Origin: Ruminococcus sp.
GTDB lineage: Bacteria > Bacillota > Clostridia > Oscillospirales > Ruminococcaceae
Direction: 5' to 3'
Length of the DNA stretch: 64,000 nt
Assembly (NCBI GenBank): GCA_017475555.1
Contig: JAFVFL010000036.1
Span: forward strand, 19,254 to 83,253
Part shown: one piece after another, positions 1 through 8,415 of the stretch
Layout of the letters: each line of letters starts with the position of its first letter
How positions within the stretch are numbered: position 1 is the first letter of the stretch
Translations under genes and position numbers: made by a program
Notes under the pieces: generated by a model
Told to the model about the DNA's origin: nothing
Databases searched by the model: none
The model's input: only the letters and a program-made list of their open reading frames with translations

Positions 1-303
1 GCTGAAAAATATATAAACGCTCACACTACGGAGGCTGAAAAGGTCATAATAATGATCTCGGACGGTTATCCTGAGCATAGCTGTGATGATTCTGATTATT
101 CCCCACCGGTATCTGTGAAGGATACAGCAAATGCAGTTGAAAAGATCATTCACAGAGGCACCAGGGTAATTGCAGTTGCTCTTGGGAGCGATTGTTATCC
201 GTATCTTAAAGAAATGTATCCGCAAACCGTTGAATGCAGTGACCTGAATAAACTGACCGGCCAGCTCATGAAAATGATCTCGGATGAATTGGAAAAGCGG
301 TAG
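1..303 (+). CDS. VWA-domain protein, C-terminal part (truncated by window edge)
   Basis: The reading frame is open from the first base, so only the last 100 residues are present. They carry the strand motif IIMISDGYPEH, resembling the second half of a von Willebrand factor A fold as in cobalt-chelatase or nitric-oxide-reductase activation proteins, then IAVALGSD and a short C-terminal helix. VWA proteins bind a divalent metal through a MIDAS motif and usually partner an AAA+ ATPase, but the DxSxS half of the MIDAS would lie upstream, outside the window. The partner and substrate cannot be told from this fragment. The stop TAG is followed within 10 bases by the end of a convergent gene. Confidence 0.6.
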   Translation, partial: AEKYINAHTTEAEKVIIMISDGYPEHSCDDSDYSPPVSVKDTANAVEKIIHRGTRVIAVALGSDCYPYLKEMYPQTVECSDLNKLTGQLMKMISDELEKR

Positions 304-312
304 GGCAGCTCT

Positions 313-936
313 CTACCCTCCGGGCTGGAACAGATTGACCGCCGAAAGAATGATAAGAAGCACCCCTCCAGCCCATGAGATATCGAACGGCAGTGAGGAA
401 AGCCTTTTCCCGGCGGCACAGCCCACAGCTACCGCAATACAGCCGGTCACGAAGCAGCACAGTGCCGCAAGTGCAGGAGCCACCGAATTTCCGCAGCCGA
501 TACCGGCGGCAGCAGAGTCAAGCGAGCCTGCAATGGCAAGTGCAGCTGCTTCGGGTACAGAAAGGGATTCAGAGCTGTCCATATCCGCAGCGGTATCGTC
601 AAGGCACAGCCGCACAGCTATACTCAGCTCACCGAGCCGCAGCTGTCTTTCTCTGCTGCCGAGCCGCTTCACAACGCTCCTGAGCAGACTTTTCGTGATG
701 ATGACGGCACCGGCTGCGATAAGCACCACCGCCCCGGCTATACGGCACAGCGAGAGCGGCAGGAGCTGTCCGAGCAGTGCCGAGAGAAGCACGGCAGCAC
801 CGAGTACGGCGGAGCTTATGAGATTGATAACAGCCGCAGGCAGCAGCGGTATGCGGATCCCGGCAGTCCGGCAGGCTGCGGCTGCGAGCATGGTGTCGAT
901 GCTGACTGTCAGTGCAAGGGCTATCTCCCGGTACAA
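313..936 (-). CDS. ytaF: YtaF/MntP-like polytopic membrane protein
   Basis: A protein of about 207 residues that is almost entirely hydrophobic. It has two Asp-containing membrane motifs, SIDTMLAA near the N-terminus and AGSLDSAAAGIGCG in the second half. This internal pseudo-repeat is characteristic of the MntP manganese exporter and the sporulation-associated YtaF family. The central hydrophilic stretch (SRERQLRLGELSIAV) would be the cytoplasmic loop. I chose the TTG at 936 because GGAGG lies 8 bases upstream; a GTG at 945 is in frame but sits inside that Shine-Dalgarno. Transport of Mn2+ is not shown. YtaF is favoured over MntP because of the long loop and small-residue-rich sequence. Confidence 0.6.
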   Translation of the reverse strand: MYREIALALTVSIDTMLAAAACRTAGIRIPLLPAAVINLISSAVLGAAVLLSALLGQLLPLSLCRIAGAVVLIAAGAVIITKSLLRSVVKRLGSRERQLRLGELSIAVRLCLDDTAADMDSSESLSVPEAAALAIAGSLDSAAAGIGCGNSVAPALAALCCFVTGCIAVAVGCAAGKRLSSLPFDISWAGGVLLIILSAVNLFQPGG

Positions 937-1077
937 TGCGATCACCTCCGCTATATTGTATGCACCCGGAGCGTGGAGTGTTATTTAAGGCAGCACCCAA
1001 TAATTGTATGAAATCCATATTATCAACCGGCGACAATTGTCTGTTTTATACAAAAATGTTTTTTTGGAAAAAAACTA

Positions 1078-1106
1078 TTGAAAAAAGCCGAATGCTGTGA
1101 TATAAT
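1078..1106 (+). promoter_or_regulatory. Sigma-A promoter of the SCIFF gene
   Basis: TTGAAA at 1078-1083 and TATAAT at 1101-1106 are separated by exactly 17 bases, a near-consensus vegetative promoter. It lies about 50 bases upstream of the SCIFF start codon. Confidence 0.85.
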
Positions 1107-1158
1107 ATTATCAATAGCAGACACAAACCTCATTCAAGTCTGTAACAGGAGGGAAATT

Positions 1159-1296
1159 ATGAAGCACATCAAGACTATCAACAAGGCTAACCTGAAGGAG
1201 TCCGCTCAGAAGGGCGGCTGCGGTAAGTGCCAGGCTTCATGTCAGTCGGCATGCAAGACCTCATGCACAGTTGCTAACCAGAAGTGCGAGAGATGA
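1159..1296 (+). CDS. scfA: SCIFF ribosomally synthesised peptide precursor (six cysteines in forty-five residues)
   Basis: The ATG at 1159 follows AGGAGGG and opens a peptide of exactly 45 residues with six cysteines at positions 21, 24, 28, 32, 36 and 43, the hallmark of the SCIFF family found across Clostridia. The N-terminal half (MKHIKTINKANL) is the lysine-rich leader and the core holds CKTSCTVANQKC. In characterised homologues the radical SAM maturase joins a core Cys to a Thr (sactipeptide/ranthipeptide-type thioether); Cys32 and Thr37 are both present here. The gene has its own strong promoter and is followed by a terminator before the maturase gene, so it is probably made in excess of its enzyme. 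The biological role of the mature peptide is unknown. Confidence 0.93.
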   Translation: MKHIKTINKANLKESAQKGGCGKCQASCQSACKTSCTVANQKCER

Positions 1297-1323
1297 TCGA
1301 GCACCATTTCAGGTCTTCCTTGT

Positions 1324-1355
1324 GAGACAGTATTGCGATATACTGTCTCATTTTT
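1324..1355 (+). terminator. Rho-independent terminator between scfA and scfB
   Basis: Perfect 10-bp stem (GAGACAGTAT at 1324-1333 with its complement at 1340-1349), a 6-base loop, then A and five T. It sits inside the two-gene unit and should attenuate maturase expression relative to the peptide. Confidence 0.85.
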
Positions 1356-1391
1356 CTTATATATTGATCCAGCGTACAGAAAGGGAAAAAT

Positions 1392-2759
1392 ATGATACAT
1401 AAGTACAAGCTGTGCGGCTTCAATATCGTCCTGGACGTAAACAGCGGCGGAGTTCATATCGTGGACGAGCTGACATACGACCTTCTTGACAATGTTGAAC
1501 CGCCATTTGAGGAAAAATGTCCGGAAAAGGTCATGGAAAAGCTCTCACGGATATATGACCGGCAGGAGATAGAGGACTGCTACCAGGAGATAGTCGAGCT
1601 TTATAACGACAAGATACTCTTTTCCGAGGACGACTATGAGAAATATGCAAAGTGGTCGGTAGCCTCCCCGGTAAAGGCTATGTGCCTGAATATCGCACAC
1701 GACTGTCAGCTCAGGTGCAGGTACTGCTTCGCTTCAACAGGTGACTTCGGCAAGGGACGCAAGCTGATGTCATTCGAGACGGGAAAGCACGCTATCGACT
1801 TCCTGCTCGAAAATTCCGGCGACAGACCGAACCTTGAGGTCGATTTCTTCGGCGGAGAGCCGCTGATGAACTGGGAGACTGTCAAGAGGATAGTGGACTA
1901 TGCACGCTCCCGTGAGGAGGAGTACGGCAAGAAATTCCGCTTCACTATCACCACCAACGGACTTCTGCTCAACGATGAGAAGATAGATTATATCAACCGG
2001 GAAATGTCGAATGTCGTGCTGTCAGTTGACGGAAGAAAAGAGGTCAACGACTATATGCGTGTGCTGCCCGGAGCTGACGGGTGCTATGATATTATCGTGC
2101 CAAAATACAAGAAGCTCGTTGACAGCAGGGGCGAGAAGGAGTATTACGTAAGGGGAACGTTCACCAACAAGAACCTTGACTTCTCCGAGGACGTTTTTGC
2201 CCTGTATGAAGCCGGATTCGACCAGATCTCCATTGAGCCGGTCGTCGGTGAGGGGGAGGAGTATGCCCTGACGGAAAAGGATCTTCCGGCGGTGTTCAAG
2301 GAGTACGAAAAGCTTGCAAAGCGTATCCTTGATAACGAAAAGGAGGGCAGGAAATTCAATTTCTTCCACTTTATGATAGACCTTGACCAGGGGCCGTGTG
2401 CGATAAAGCGGCTGAGGGGCTGCGGCTGCGGAAACGACTACGTTGCGATAACCCCGGACGGCGATATCTACCCGTGTCATCAGTTTGTCGGCATAGACGA
2501 ATACAAAATGGGAAATATCGACGAGGGAACGTTCGATCAGGAGATGAAGAAGGACTTTGCGAACGCACATATCTACTCAAAGCCGGACTGCCGCAGGTGC
2601 TGGGCGAAGTTCTATTGCAGCGGCGGGTGCAATGCCAATAATTACGAGTATATGGGCGATATCCGCAAGGCTCACAAGATATCCTGCGAGCTTGAAAAGA
2701 AGCGTCTTGAGGTGGCTATCATGATGAAGGCGTTCCGTACCTACGGAGAGCAGGAGTAA
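1392..2759 (+). CDS. scfB: SCIFF radical SAM maturase
   Basis: A 455-residue radical SAM/SPASM enzyme that would install thioether cross-links in the SCIFF peptide encoded just upstream. The N-terminal segment (MIHKYKLCGFNIVLDV...) fits the peptide-binding RRE-like domain of these enzymes. The canonical CX3CX2C cluster follows as CQLRCRYC, about residues 105-112. The C-terminal SPASM/twitch region has the cysteine series CGCGNDYVAITPDGDIYPC, then CRRCWAKFYCSGGC and a final Cys, as expected for two auxiliary [4Fe-4S] clusters. Length and order match the family. A GAAAGGG ribosome site precedes the ATG. The peptide-terminator-maturase arrangement supports the pairing. Confidence 0.93.
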   Translation: MIHKYKLCGFNIVLDVNSGGVHIVDELTYDLLDNVEPPFEEKCPEKVMEKLSRIYDRQEIEDCYQEIVELYNDKILFSEDDYEKYAKWSVASPVKAMCLNIAHDCQLRCRYCFASTGDFGKGRKLMSFETGKHAIDFLLENSGDRPNLEVDFFGGEPLMNWETVKRIVDYARSREEEYGKKFRFTITTNGLLLNDEKIDYINREMSNVVLSVDGRKEVNDYMRVLPGADGCYDIIVPKYKKLVDSRGEKEYYVRGTFTNKNLDFSEDVFALYEAGFDQISIEPVVGEGEEYALTEKDLPAVFKEYEKLAKRILDNEKEGRKFNFFHFMIDLDQGPCAIKRLRGCGCGNDYVAITPDGDIYPCHQFVGIDEYKMGNIDEGTFDQEMKKDFANAHIYSKPDCRRCWAKFYCSGGCNANNYEYMGDIRKAHKISCELEKKRLEVAIMMKAFRTYGEQE

Positions 2760-2788
2760 CGGGCGGCTGCGGTCGGATATGGAATACA

Positions 2789-2815
2789 GGGCTGGCGGAA
2801 GCGTCAGCCCTTTTT
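2789..2815 (+). terminator. Terminator of the SCIFF locus
   Basis: GGGCTGGCG (2789-2797) pairs with CGTCAGCCC (2802-2810) around GAAG, with one G-T pair, and is followed by five T. Confidence 0.8.
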
Positions 2816-2899
2816 CATTATCGGGCGGTCGTGGACGACCGGCGATATCTTACATAGCCCCCAAAAAAATACCAACCATAAACACCACCTCCTGCACTC

Positions 2900-2928
2900 T
2901 TGCATTTTCTTTGTATGTATGATATAAT
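2900..2928 (+). promoter_or_regulatory. Sigma-A promoter of the glycosyltransferase/ABC operon
   Basis: TTGCAT at 2900-2905 and TATAAT at 2923-2928 with a 17-base spacer, 30 bases before the start codon of the first gene. Confidence 0.75.
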
Positions 2929-2958
2929 CTACATGATACCATATTTCAGGAGGGGCAT

Positions 2959-3960
2959 ATGACAAAACCAGAAATTCTCTACATGGTCGTACCATGCTAC
3001 AATGAGGAAGCCGTACTGCACGAAACTGCAAAACGGCTCAAGGAAAAATACCAGTCACTCATCAGCCGGGAGCTTATCTCCCCGGACAGCCGTGTGGTTT
3101 TCGTCAATGACGGCTCAAGGGACAAGACCTGGAGCATTATTTCCGAGCTGCACGAGACTGACCCGAAATTCTTCTCAGGGATAAATCTCGCCCACAACAG
3201 CGGTCACCAGAATGCCGTGCTTTCCGGTCTTATGACCGTAAAGGAGCTTTGCGACATGGCGATAACTATGGACGCTGACCTACAGGACGATATAAACACC
3301 ATTGACGAAATGGTGCAGAAATACTATGAGGGGAATCAGGTCGTCTACGGCGTAAGAAGTGCAAGGGATACCGATACGTTCTTCAAGAGGACTACCGCTG
3401 AGGGCTTCTATAAATTCATGAAGGTCATGGGTGCGGACGTTGTCTACAATCACGCTGATTTCCGCCTTATGAGCCGCAGAGTGCTCCAGGAGCTTGCAAA
3501 TTTCAGGGAGGTGAACCTCTTCCTGCGCGGAATGGTGCCGCTAATCGGATTCCAGAGCTGCGAGGTCACGTATGAAAGAGCGGAGAGATTCGCCGGAGAG
3601 AGCAAGTACCCGCTGAAAAAAATGCTCGCCTTTGCAATAAACGGCATAACCTCGTTCAGCGTCAAGCCGCTGAAGCTCATCACAAGTGTCGGGCTCATCA
3701 TGTCCGTCATCAGCGTTATCGCTATACTCTGGTCGATAATCGGAAAGCTCCTCGGCAGCACCGAGCACGGCTGGTCAAGCACCATGTGCAGCATATGGTT
3801 CATCGGCGGCCTGCAGCTCCTTGCACTCGGCATTATCGGCGAGTACATCGGAAAGATATACTCCGAGGTCAAGGCTCGTCCGAGATATATCGTCGCTGAT
3901 TTTATAAACGATACCGGCAATTCACAGTATTCAGAGCACTCAGGCGGAAAGGAGAGCTGA
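2959..3960 (+). CDS. Family 2 glycosyltransferase, GtrB/dolichol-phosphate-mannose-synthase-like
   Basis: A protein of 333 residues. It opens with the GT-A fold strand YMVVPCYNEEAVL, then VVFVNDGSRDKT and the metal-binding MDADLQDD. These are the standard nucleotide-sugar and DxD motifs of GT2 enzymes that load a sugar onto a polyprenyl phosphate. The C-terminal third has two hydrophobic helices (KLITSVGLIMSVISVIAIL and MCSIWFIGGLQLLALGIIG), as in GtrB/Csb-like proteins that flip or deliver lipid-linked sugars. AGGAGGGG precedes the ATG. It overlaps the ABC ATPase gene by TGATG, so the three genes are translationally coupled, although no functional link between this enzyme and the exporter can be read from the sequence. 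Confidence 0.85.
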   Translation: MTKPEILYMVVPCYNEEAVLHETAKRLKEKYQSLISRELISPDSRVVFVNDGSRDKTWSIISELHETDPKFFSGINLAHNSGHQNAVLSGLMTVKELCDMAITMDADLQDDINTIDEMVQKYYEGNQVVYGVRSARDTDTFFKRTTAEGFYKFMKVMGADVVYNHADFRLMSRRVLQELANFREVNLFLRGMVPLIGFQSCEVTYERAERFAGESKYPLKKMLAFAINGITSFSVKPLKLITSVGLIMSVISVIAILWSIIGKLLGSTEHGWSSTMCSIWFIGGLQLLALGIIGEYIGKIYSEVKARPRYIVADFINDTGNSQYSEHSGGKES

Positions 3961-4700
3961 TGGAGAATATACTTGAGGTAAAGGGACTGTCAAAGCAGTA
4001 TTCAAAGGTGCTTGCGGCAGACAATGTGTCATTTGAGATAGGAAAGGGCGAGATATTCGCACTCATCGGGCCGAACGGTGCCGGAAAGACGACCACTATC
4101 CGCATGATATCCACTCTGCTCACTCCGACAGCCGGAGATGCAGTCGTTGCAGGTCACAGCATACTGAAGGAGCCGCAGAGGGTGCGTGAGTGCATAACCT
4201 ATCTGCCGGACGAAGCCGGGGCGTATAAGAACATGACCGGCATAAGCTACCTGAAATTCATGGCAGGGCTTTTCACGATAAACCCCAGGGAGGCGGAGGA
4301 ATATATCCGGCGTGCAAGGGATATCTGCGGGCTTGGCGACAGGCTCAGCGAAAAGATAGGCACGTACAGCCGTGGAATGATACGCAAGCTGCTGCTCTCC
4401 CGTGCGGTAATGACACGCCCGAAGCTTGCGATAATGGACGAGCCTACGAGCGGACTTGACGTTCTGAACGCAATTGAGATACGCAAGACGATAAAGCGGC
4501 TCGCAGAGGAGGAGGGTATGTCGTTCCTGCTCTCATCGCACAATATGCTGGAGATAGAATTTGTCTCAGACCGGGTCGGGATAATCGCAAAGGGTCATCT
4601 TCTCGTTACCGGACGGACGGACGAGCTGAAGGAGCGGTACAATGCCCCGAATCTTGAGGAGGTCTTTGAAAGGGTGGTGAAGGAAAATGAAATTCTTTAA
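3960..4700 (+). CDS. ABC transporter ATP-binding protein, NatA-like
   Basis: A protein of 246 residues with the full nucleotide-binding set: Walker A GPNGAGKTT near residue 37, a signature-like YSRGMIRKL (atypical, in place of LSGGQ), Walker B LAIMDEPTSGLD, and the switch histidine in LLSSHNMLEIE. This is the NatA/CcmA-type ATPase of ABC-2 exporters. The next gene encodes the matching permease and overlaps it by 14 bases. NatA of B. subtilis works with NatB in Na+ extrusion; drug or lipid export is equally possible here. Confidence 0.88.
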   Translation: MENILEVKGLSKQYSKVLAADNVSFEIGKGEIFALIGPNGAGKTTTIRMISTLLTPTAGDAVVAGHSILKEPQRVRECITYLPDEAGAYKNMTGISYLKFMAGLFTINPREAEEYIRRARDICGLGDRLSEKIGTYSRGMIRKLLLSRAVMTRPKLAIMDEPTSGLDVLNAIEIRKTIKRLAEEEGMSFLLSSHNMLEIEFVSDRVGIIAKGHLLVTGRTDELKERYNAPNLEEVFERVVKENEIL

Positions 4701-6051
4701 TCTGCTCAAAAAGGAGCTGAGGGAGCTTATCAATGCACAGATGATAATAAGTCTCGTGCTTGTGCTGGTCATCTTCATGCTGCTCGGCAATATCATGTCC
4801 ACCACCATTTCCGAAGCCACAAGAGAGGATATACAGATATCCCTCAGCGACAGGGACGATACTGAGTTTACCGCTGCACTTATAGATACCTTGCAGGAAA
4901 GCGGTGCAGATGTGAAGCTGTATGATACATCATCAGCCGGGGACGACTACGCAGCTGTGCTGAGGGATAACGGGATATCGGATATCGTGATCATCCCGGA
5001 GGGCTTCACAGAGGCTCTTGACAGCGGCGAAAGACCGGGGCTGATAACGGTATCTGAAATGCAGTCGGCTGCAATGCTCGACGCACTCTCAGGCGGTACG
5101 GGAAGTGCAGTCTCACTGATAGAAAGCTGCATTTCAGCCGTTATATCGGAGCGTTACGGCGTTACTGAGGAGCAGCTCTCCATGATAGACGACCCGATCG
5201 TTGTGACGGAGAATACGGTCGTGGGGAGCAGATCAGCCGCAGTTTCACCGGATTCGATATCGGGCAGAGTAATGGTGCAGAACGAGGTGCTGCCGCTGAT
5301 AGTTTTCGTGCTCATCATGATGACCTCACAGGGGCTGATGAGTGCGATCGCCAACGAAAAGATAGACAAGACCCTCGAAACGCTGCTGTCTGCACCTATC
5401 TCACGCACGGCGATACTCGGTGCAAAAATGCTTGCGGCAACGATAGTTGCCCTGATCAATGCGGTATTCTACATGGTCGCATTCTCGGCGTTCATGGGCA
5501 AGGCTATGGGGGAGATAACGGAGGATACGTCGGCGGCTGCCGGACAGGCAGGCATGAATCTCCCGGCGATAGGGGATATGCTGTCGCTTGAGGCTGCAAT
5601 GCAGCGGCTCGGTATATCGCTCTCGCTGACGGATTTTGTTCTCGTCGGCTTGCAGCTTTTCTTCACCATACTGATATGCCTTTCGGTATCAATGATACTC
5701 GGAGCACTCGTCAATGACACAAAGCAGGCACAGACGATGATAATGCCGCTGATGATGATGGCGATGGTGCCGTACTTCATATCGCTTTTTGCAGATGTGA
5801 ACGACCTGCCTGTGGCTGCAAGGATAGTGGTATATGCTATACCGTTCACGCACACATTCTCGGCGATGTCGAACCTGATGTTCGGGCATGATATGATATT
5901 CTTCGGCGGACTTGTCTACCAGATAATAATTTTCGCTGTTTGTATGTTCTTTGCACTCAGGATATTCAATTCCGACAAGATACTCACTATCTCCCTGAAT
6001 TTCGGCAGCAGATCGAGATTCAAAAAGAACAGGGGAGCGAATGATGAATGA
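4687..6051 (+). CDS. ABC-2 type permease, NatB-like
   Basis: A 454-residue membrane subunit. One transmembrane helix near residues 17-37 (MIISLVLVLVIFMLLG) is followed by a large extracytoplasmic domain of about 170 residues. Then come five or six helices in the C-terminal half, beginning LIVFVLIMMTSQGLM and including the conserved KTLETLLSAPISR loop that contacts the ATPase. This is the topology of NatB/YhaP-type ABC-2 permeases. It overlaps the ATPase gene and ends the operon. The C-terminus is basic (SRSRFKKNRG), as expected for a cytoplasmic tail. Confidence 0.85.
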   Translation: MKFFNLLKKELRELINAQMIISLVLVLVIFMLLGNIMSTTISEATREDIQISLSDRDDTEFTAALIDTLQESGADVKLYDTSSAGDDYAAVLRDNGISDIVIIPEGFTEALDSGERPGLITVSEMQSAAMLDALSGGTGSAVSLIESCISAVISERYGVTEEQLSMIDDPIVVTENTVVGSRSAAVSPDSISGRVMVQNEVLPLIVFVLIMMTSQGLMSAIANEKIDKTLETLLSAPISRTAILGAKMLAATIVALINAVFYMVAFSAFMGKAMGEITEDTSAAAGQAGMNLPAIGDMLSLEAAMQRLGISLSLTDFVLVGLQLFFTILICLSVSMILGALVNDTKQAQTMIMPLMMMAMVPYFISLFADVNDLPVAARIVVYAIPFTHTFSAMSNLMFGHDMIFFGGLVYQIIIFAVCMFFALRIFNSDKILTISLNFGSRSRFKKNRGANDE

Positions 6052-6102
6052 CAGCAGCCGGGGACACCTGTCCCTGAGCGTGCTGAATGATTTATGATAC
6101 AA

Positions 6103-6134
6103 GGGGACGCACCTCAAAAGAGGGCGTCCCTTTA
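6103..6134 (+). terminator. Probable terminator of the ABC operon
   Basis: GGGACGC (6104-6110) pairs with GCGTCCC (6124-6130); an inner CCTC/GAGG pair closes an AAAA loop. The tail TTTATGCTTTT is only moderately T-rich. A smaller GGGACA/TGTCCC hairpin lies at 6061-6074. Confidence 0.6.
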
Positions 6135-6198
6135 TGCTTTTATCTGCCTCTCATACACTCTGCACGCAAAAAAATATCGGCACGAGACTATTTATGTG

Positions 6199-6226
6199 TT
6201 GACTTTCCGCTGAAAAATGATATAAT
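6199..6226 (+). promoter_or_regulatory. Sigma-A promoter of the TIM-barrel/nrdR operon
   Basis: TTGACT at 6199-6204 and TATAAT at 6221-6226 with a 16-base spacer, 33 bases upstream of the start codon. Confidence 0.75.
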
Positions 6227-6259
6227 AATTATTGGACATATTGTGAAAGGAGGGAGATC

Positions 6260-7060
6260 ATGCAGGCAGCAGTCTCTACAGCCTGTCTGTACCCGGCACC
6301 CACGGAGGAGGCTCTCTATGACCTCGCTGTGAACGGCGTGCAGTCAGCTGAGATATTCCTGAATACACACTCAGAGCTTACAAAAAGCTTCGCCCATGAG
6401 TCGGCTGCGATACTCAGACAGTTCGATATGAAATGCTGTGCCGTCCACCCGTTCACCTCTGAGCTTGAACAGCTGATGTTCTTCTCGGACTACGAACGCC
6501 GGCTCAGCGATTCGCTCGACTTCTATAAGCACTACTTCCAGTTCATGAATATCGTCGGCGCTAAGATATTTGTGTTCCATGCGGCTAAGGCTGTCAGAAA
6601 TACTGAGCTTTTCTGCGAGAGGTATTCAAGGCTGTACAATACCGGCAGGGAATTCGGGATAAGCGTCGCAGTTGAGAACGTTGCACGCTGCAAAAGCGGC
6701 TCGTCTGCATTTATCCGTGAGATATCCGGGCTTCTCGGCAGCGATTTCGCTTTCGTTCTCGACACTAAGCAGGCTATCCGCTCAGGTGAAACTCCCTTTG
6801 CCTTTCTCAGTGCGGCAGGCAGCAGCGTGCGGCACGTCCACATAAGCGATTCAGGTGAGCTCGGTGACTGTCTGCTCGTGGGCAGAGGCAGCTTCCGGTT
6901 CAAGCAGTTCTTCGAGATACTGGCGAAAAACAGCCCGGAATGCAGCGTTGTCCTTGAGGTATACCGCTCGGCGTTCGGCGGGATAAGCGAGCTTATATCG
7001 AGCTATGGTACGCTGTGCTCCCTGACGGAGAAGTACGGAAGGAGGAATGAGGCAGAATGA
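6260..7060 (+). CDS. Sugar phosphate isomerase/epimerase-like TIM barrel
   Basis: A protein of 266 residues with the layout of the xylose-isomerase-like (AP endonuclease 2) superfamily. It shows VNGVQSAEIFLN near the start, IFVFHAAK in the middle, VAVENVAR (Glu metal ligand), FAFVLDTKQAIRSG (Asp ligand) and VRHVHISDSG with the His of the metal site, then a final VVLEVYRS. These residues fit a divalent-metal centre. The substrate cannot be assigned. AAAGGAGGGAG is 6-7 bases before the ATG. It overlaps nrdR by ATGA, so the two are co-translated; this may be chance operon membership. Confidence 0.75.
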   Translation: MQAAVSTACLYPAPTEEALYDLAVNGVQSAEIFLNTHSELTKSFAHESAAILRQFDMKCCAVHPFTSELEQLMFFSDYERRLSDSLDFYKHYFQFMNIVGAKIFVFHAAKAVRNTELFCERYSRLYNTGREFGISVAVENVARCKSGSSAFIREISGLLGSDFAFVLDTKQAIRSGETPFAFLSAAGSSVRHVHISDSGELGDCLLVGRGSFRFKQFFEILAKNSPECSVVLEVYRSAFGGISELISSYGTLCSLTEKYGRRNEAE

Positions 7061-7521
7061 GGTGTCCATACTGCGGCTGCGGCGAGTCAAAGGTCATCGA
7101 CTCACGCCCCAAGGACGGCAGCATAAAGCGCCGCCGTGAGTGCATTGAATGCAGCTCAAGATTCACAACGTTCGAGATCATCGAAAAGCCTGCGCTCATG
7201 GTGCAGAAAAAGAGCGGAAAGCTCGAAGCGTTCGACCGGGACAAGCTGACCAGAGGCATATACACAGCGGTCAAGAAGCGTCCGGTCACTGTAGACCAGG
7301 TGGACGGGATCGCCGGCTACGTTGAGGAGCATTTTGCCAACGTTCAGCAGAACGTTGCAAGCACCAGGGAGATAGGTGAGCTTGTGCTGAGCAGACTGCG
7401 GGATATCGACCCTATCGCCTATATCCGCTTCGCCTCGGTCTATGAGGACTTCACCGATGTTGACAGCTTTGTTGCAGTCATAAGTGAATTGGACAAAAAG
7501 AAAACAGAACGACCAGACTGA
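7057..7521 (+). CDS. nrdR: Transcriptional repressor NrdR
   Basis: A 154-residue protein matching NrdR throughout. The N-terminal zinc ribbon has MRCPYCGC and the second CXXC in RRRECIECSSRFTTFE, and the ATP-cone domain begins near residue 48 (LMVQKKSGKLEAFDRDKL) and contains YIRFASVYEDF. NrdR senses (d)ATP and represses ribonucleotide reductase operons by binding NrdR boxes. No nrd genes lie in this window, so it acts in trans. The start codon overlaps the preceding stop as ATGA. Confidence 0.97.
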   Translation: MRCPYCGCGESKVIDSRPKDGSIKRRRECIECSSRFTTFEIIEKPALMVQKKSGKLEAFDRDKLTRGIYTAVKKRPVTVDQVDGIAGYVEEHFANVQQNVASTREIGELVLSRLRDIDPIAYIRFASVYEDFTDVDSFVAVISELDKKKTERPD

Positions 7522-7550
7522 ATGGTCAGATCGAAAGGAAAGTGAGACAA

Positions 7551-7925
7551 ATGATCTTTGAAATTCTTGACAAGCTCAACGATGAGGACGAGCAGTCGCT
7601 GTTCGGGGCTGACACCGAGCGTTACAAGACCGTGTGCGCTATATGCTATGTGCTGCCGATACTCTTCTTCCTGCCGATAATCTTCGACAGCGGATCGGAG
7701 TTCTGCAAATTCCACGGAAACCAGCAGTTCCTGTGGCTGATAGCCGTTCTCGCACTCGCAGTAATATCCATGATCCTCGGTGCGATACCGCTTATCGGCT
7801 GGATAATGCAGGTCATCATCGTAATGGCGATAATCGCAGGTATGGCTCTGCTTGCGATCGGTGCGTACAAGGGCTATGCTGTGAAGCTGCCGATAGTCGG
7901 CGACGCCTTCACGCTGTTCAAGTAA
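7551..7925 (+). CDS. Small membrane protein, DUF4870/Tic20-like
   Basis: A 124-residue protein with a hydrophilic, acidic first 25 residues and three hydrophobic segments: VCAICYVLPILFFLPIIF, FLWLIAVLALAVISMILG and LIGWIMQVIIVMAIIAGM. The linking motif KFHGNQQFLWL resembles the FHxxQ signature of DUF4870 proteins. I chose the ATG at 7551, with AAAGGAAA 9-10 bases upstream, over an in-frame GTG at 7542 that overlaps that site. It follows nrdR by 29 bases and is probably in the same transcript. Function unknown. Confidence 0.65.
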   Translation: MIFEILDKLNDEDEQSLFGADTERYKTVCAICYVLPILFFLPIIFDSGSEFCKFHGNQQFLWLIAVLALAVISMILGAIPLIGWIMQVIIVMAIIAGMALLAIGAYKGYAVKLPIVGDAFTLFK

Positions 7926-7931
7926 GCTGTA

Positions 7932-8354
7932 TCAGGCTACAGGCAGCCTCAGACCGCCGATGTCCTCGCTGTAGACAAGTGAGGCGGCGATAGTCCCTGC
8001 ACAGACGAGAAGCTCCGCACGCAGCTCCTCTCCGCCGGGGGAGTAGTTCCTTATGCGGTATACATACAGCTTGCCCGCCTGTCCTGCATACTCTCTGAGA
8101 GGAAGCCCCTGTTTGTCCTGTATTTCGGCATATTCCTCATAAGCAGCTGAAAATTCATCAGGGATAAGGACTGCATGGCAGTACAGCTCCTCAGCCTCCC
8201 AGCCGTGAAGTGCAAAATAGTCCGTCCTGTCGCTGACCGACAGTACCCGCACAGGCTCAGGCTGCTCAGGTGTGCTGTCCTCCCTTGTCAGTACGGAAAC
8301 CGCAAGTGCGGCGGCAATTGCAGCTGCGGCAAAAATCAAAATACCCTTTTTCAT
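7932..8354 (-). CDS. Membrane-anchored or secreted protein, DUF4830-like
   Basis: A 140-residue protein. It has an N-terminal signal/anchor (MKKGILIFAAAAIAAALAVSVL) without a lipobox Cys, a short Pro/Glu linker, and a globular domain that includes YFALHGWEAEELYC. The HGWE motif and size recall DUF4830 proteins of gut Clostridia. It is convergent with the small membrane protein to its left, with six bases between the stops. It is divergent from the pseudouridine synthase, so its promoter must lie within 8355-8415; ATTATA at 8381-8386 reads TATAAT on this strand, but no good -35 was seen. Confidence 0.5.
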   Translation of the reverse strand: MKKGILIFAAAAIAAALAVSVLTREDSTPEQPEPVRVLSVSDRTDYFALHGWEAEELYCHAVLIPDEFSAAYEEYAEIQDKQGLPLREYAGQAGKLYVYRIRNYSPGGEELRAELLVCAGTIAASLVYSEDIGGLRLPVA

Positions 8355-8415
8355 AGTAAGACCCCCGTATTTTTTAATTGATTATATGGCGGGGATACTG
8401 AAAATATAACGAAAA

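Noticed and set aside
284..988. Plus-strand frame over the YtaF-like gene
   Set aside because: Low-complexity Ser/Ala/Thr composition, and opposed by a recognisable membrane protein on the minus strand.
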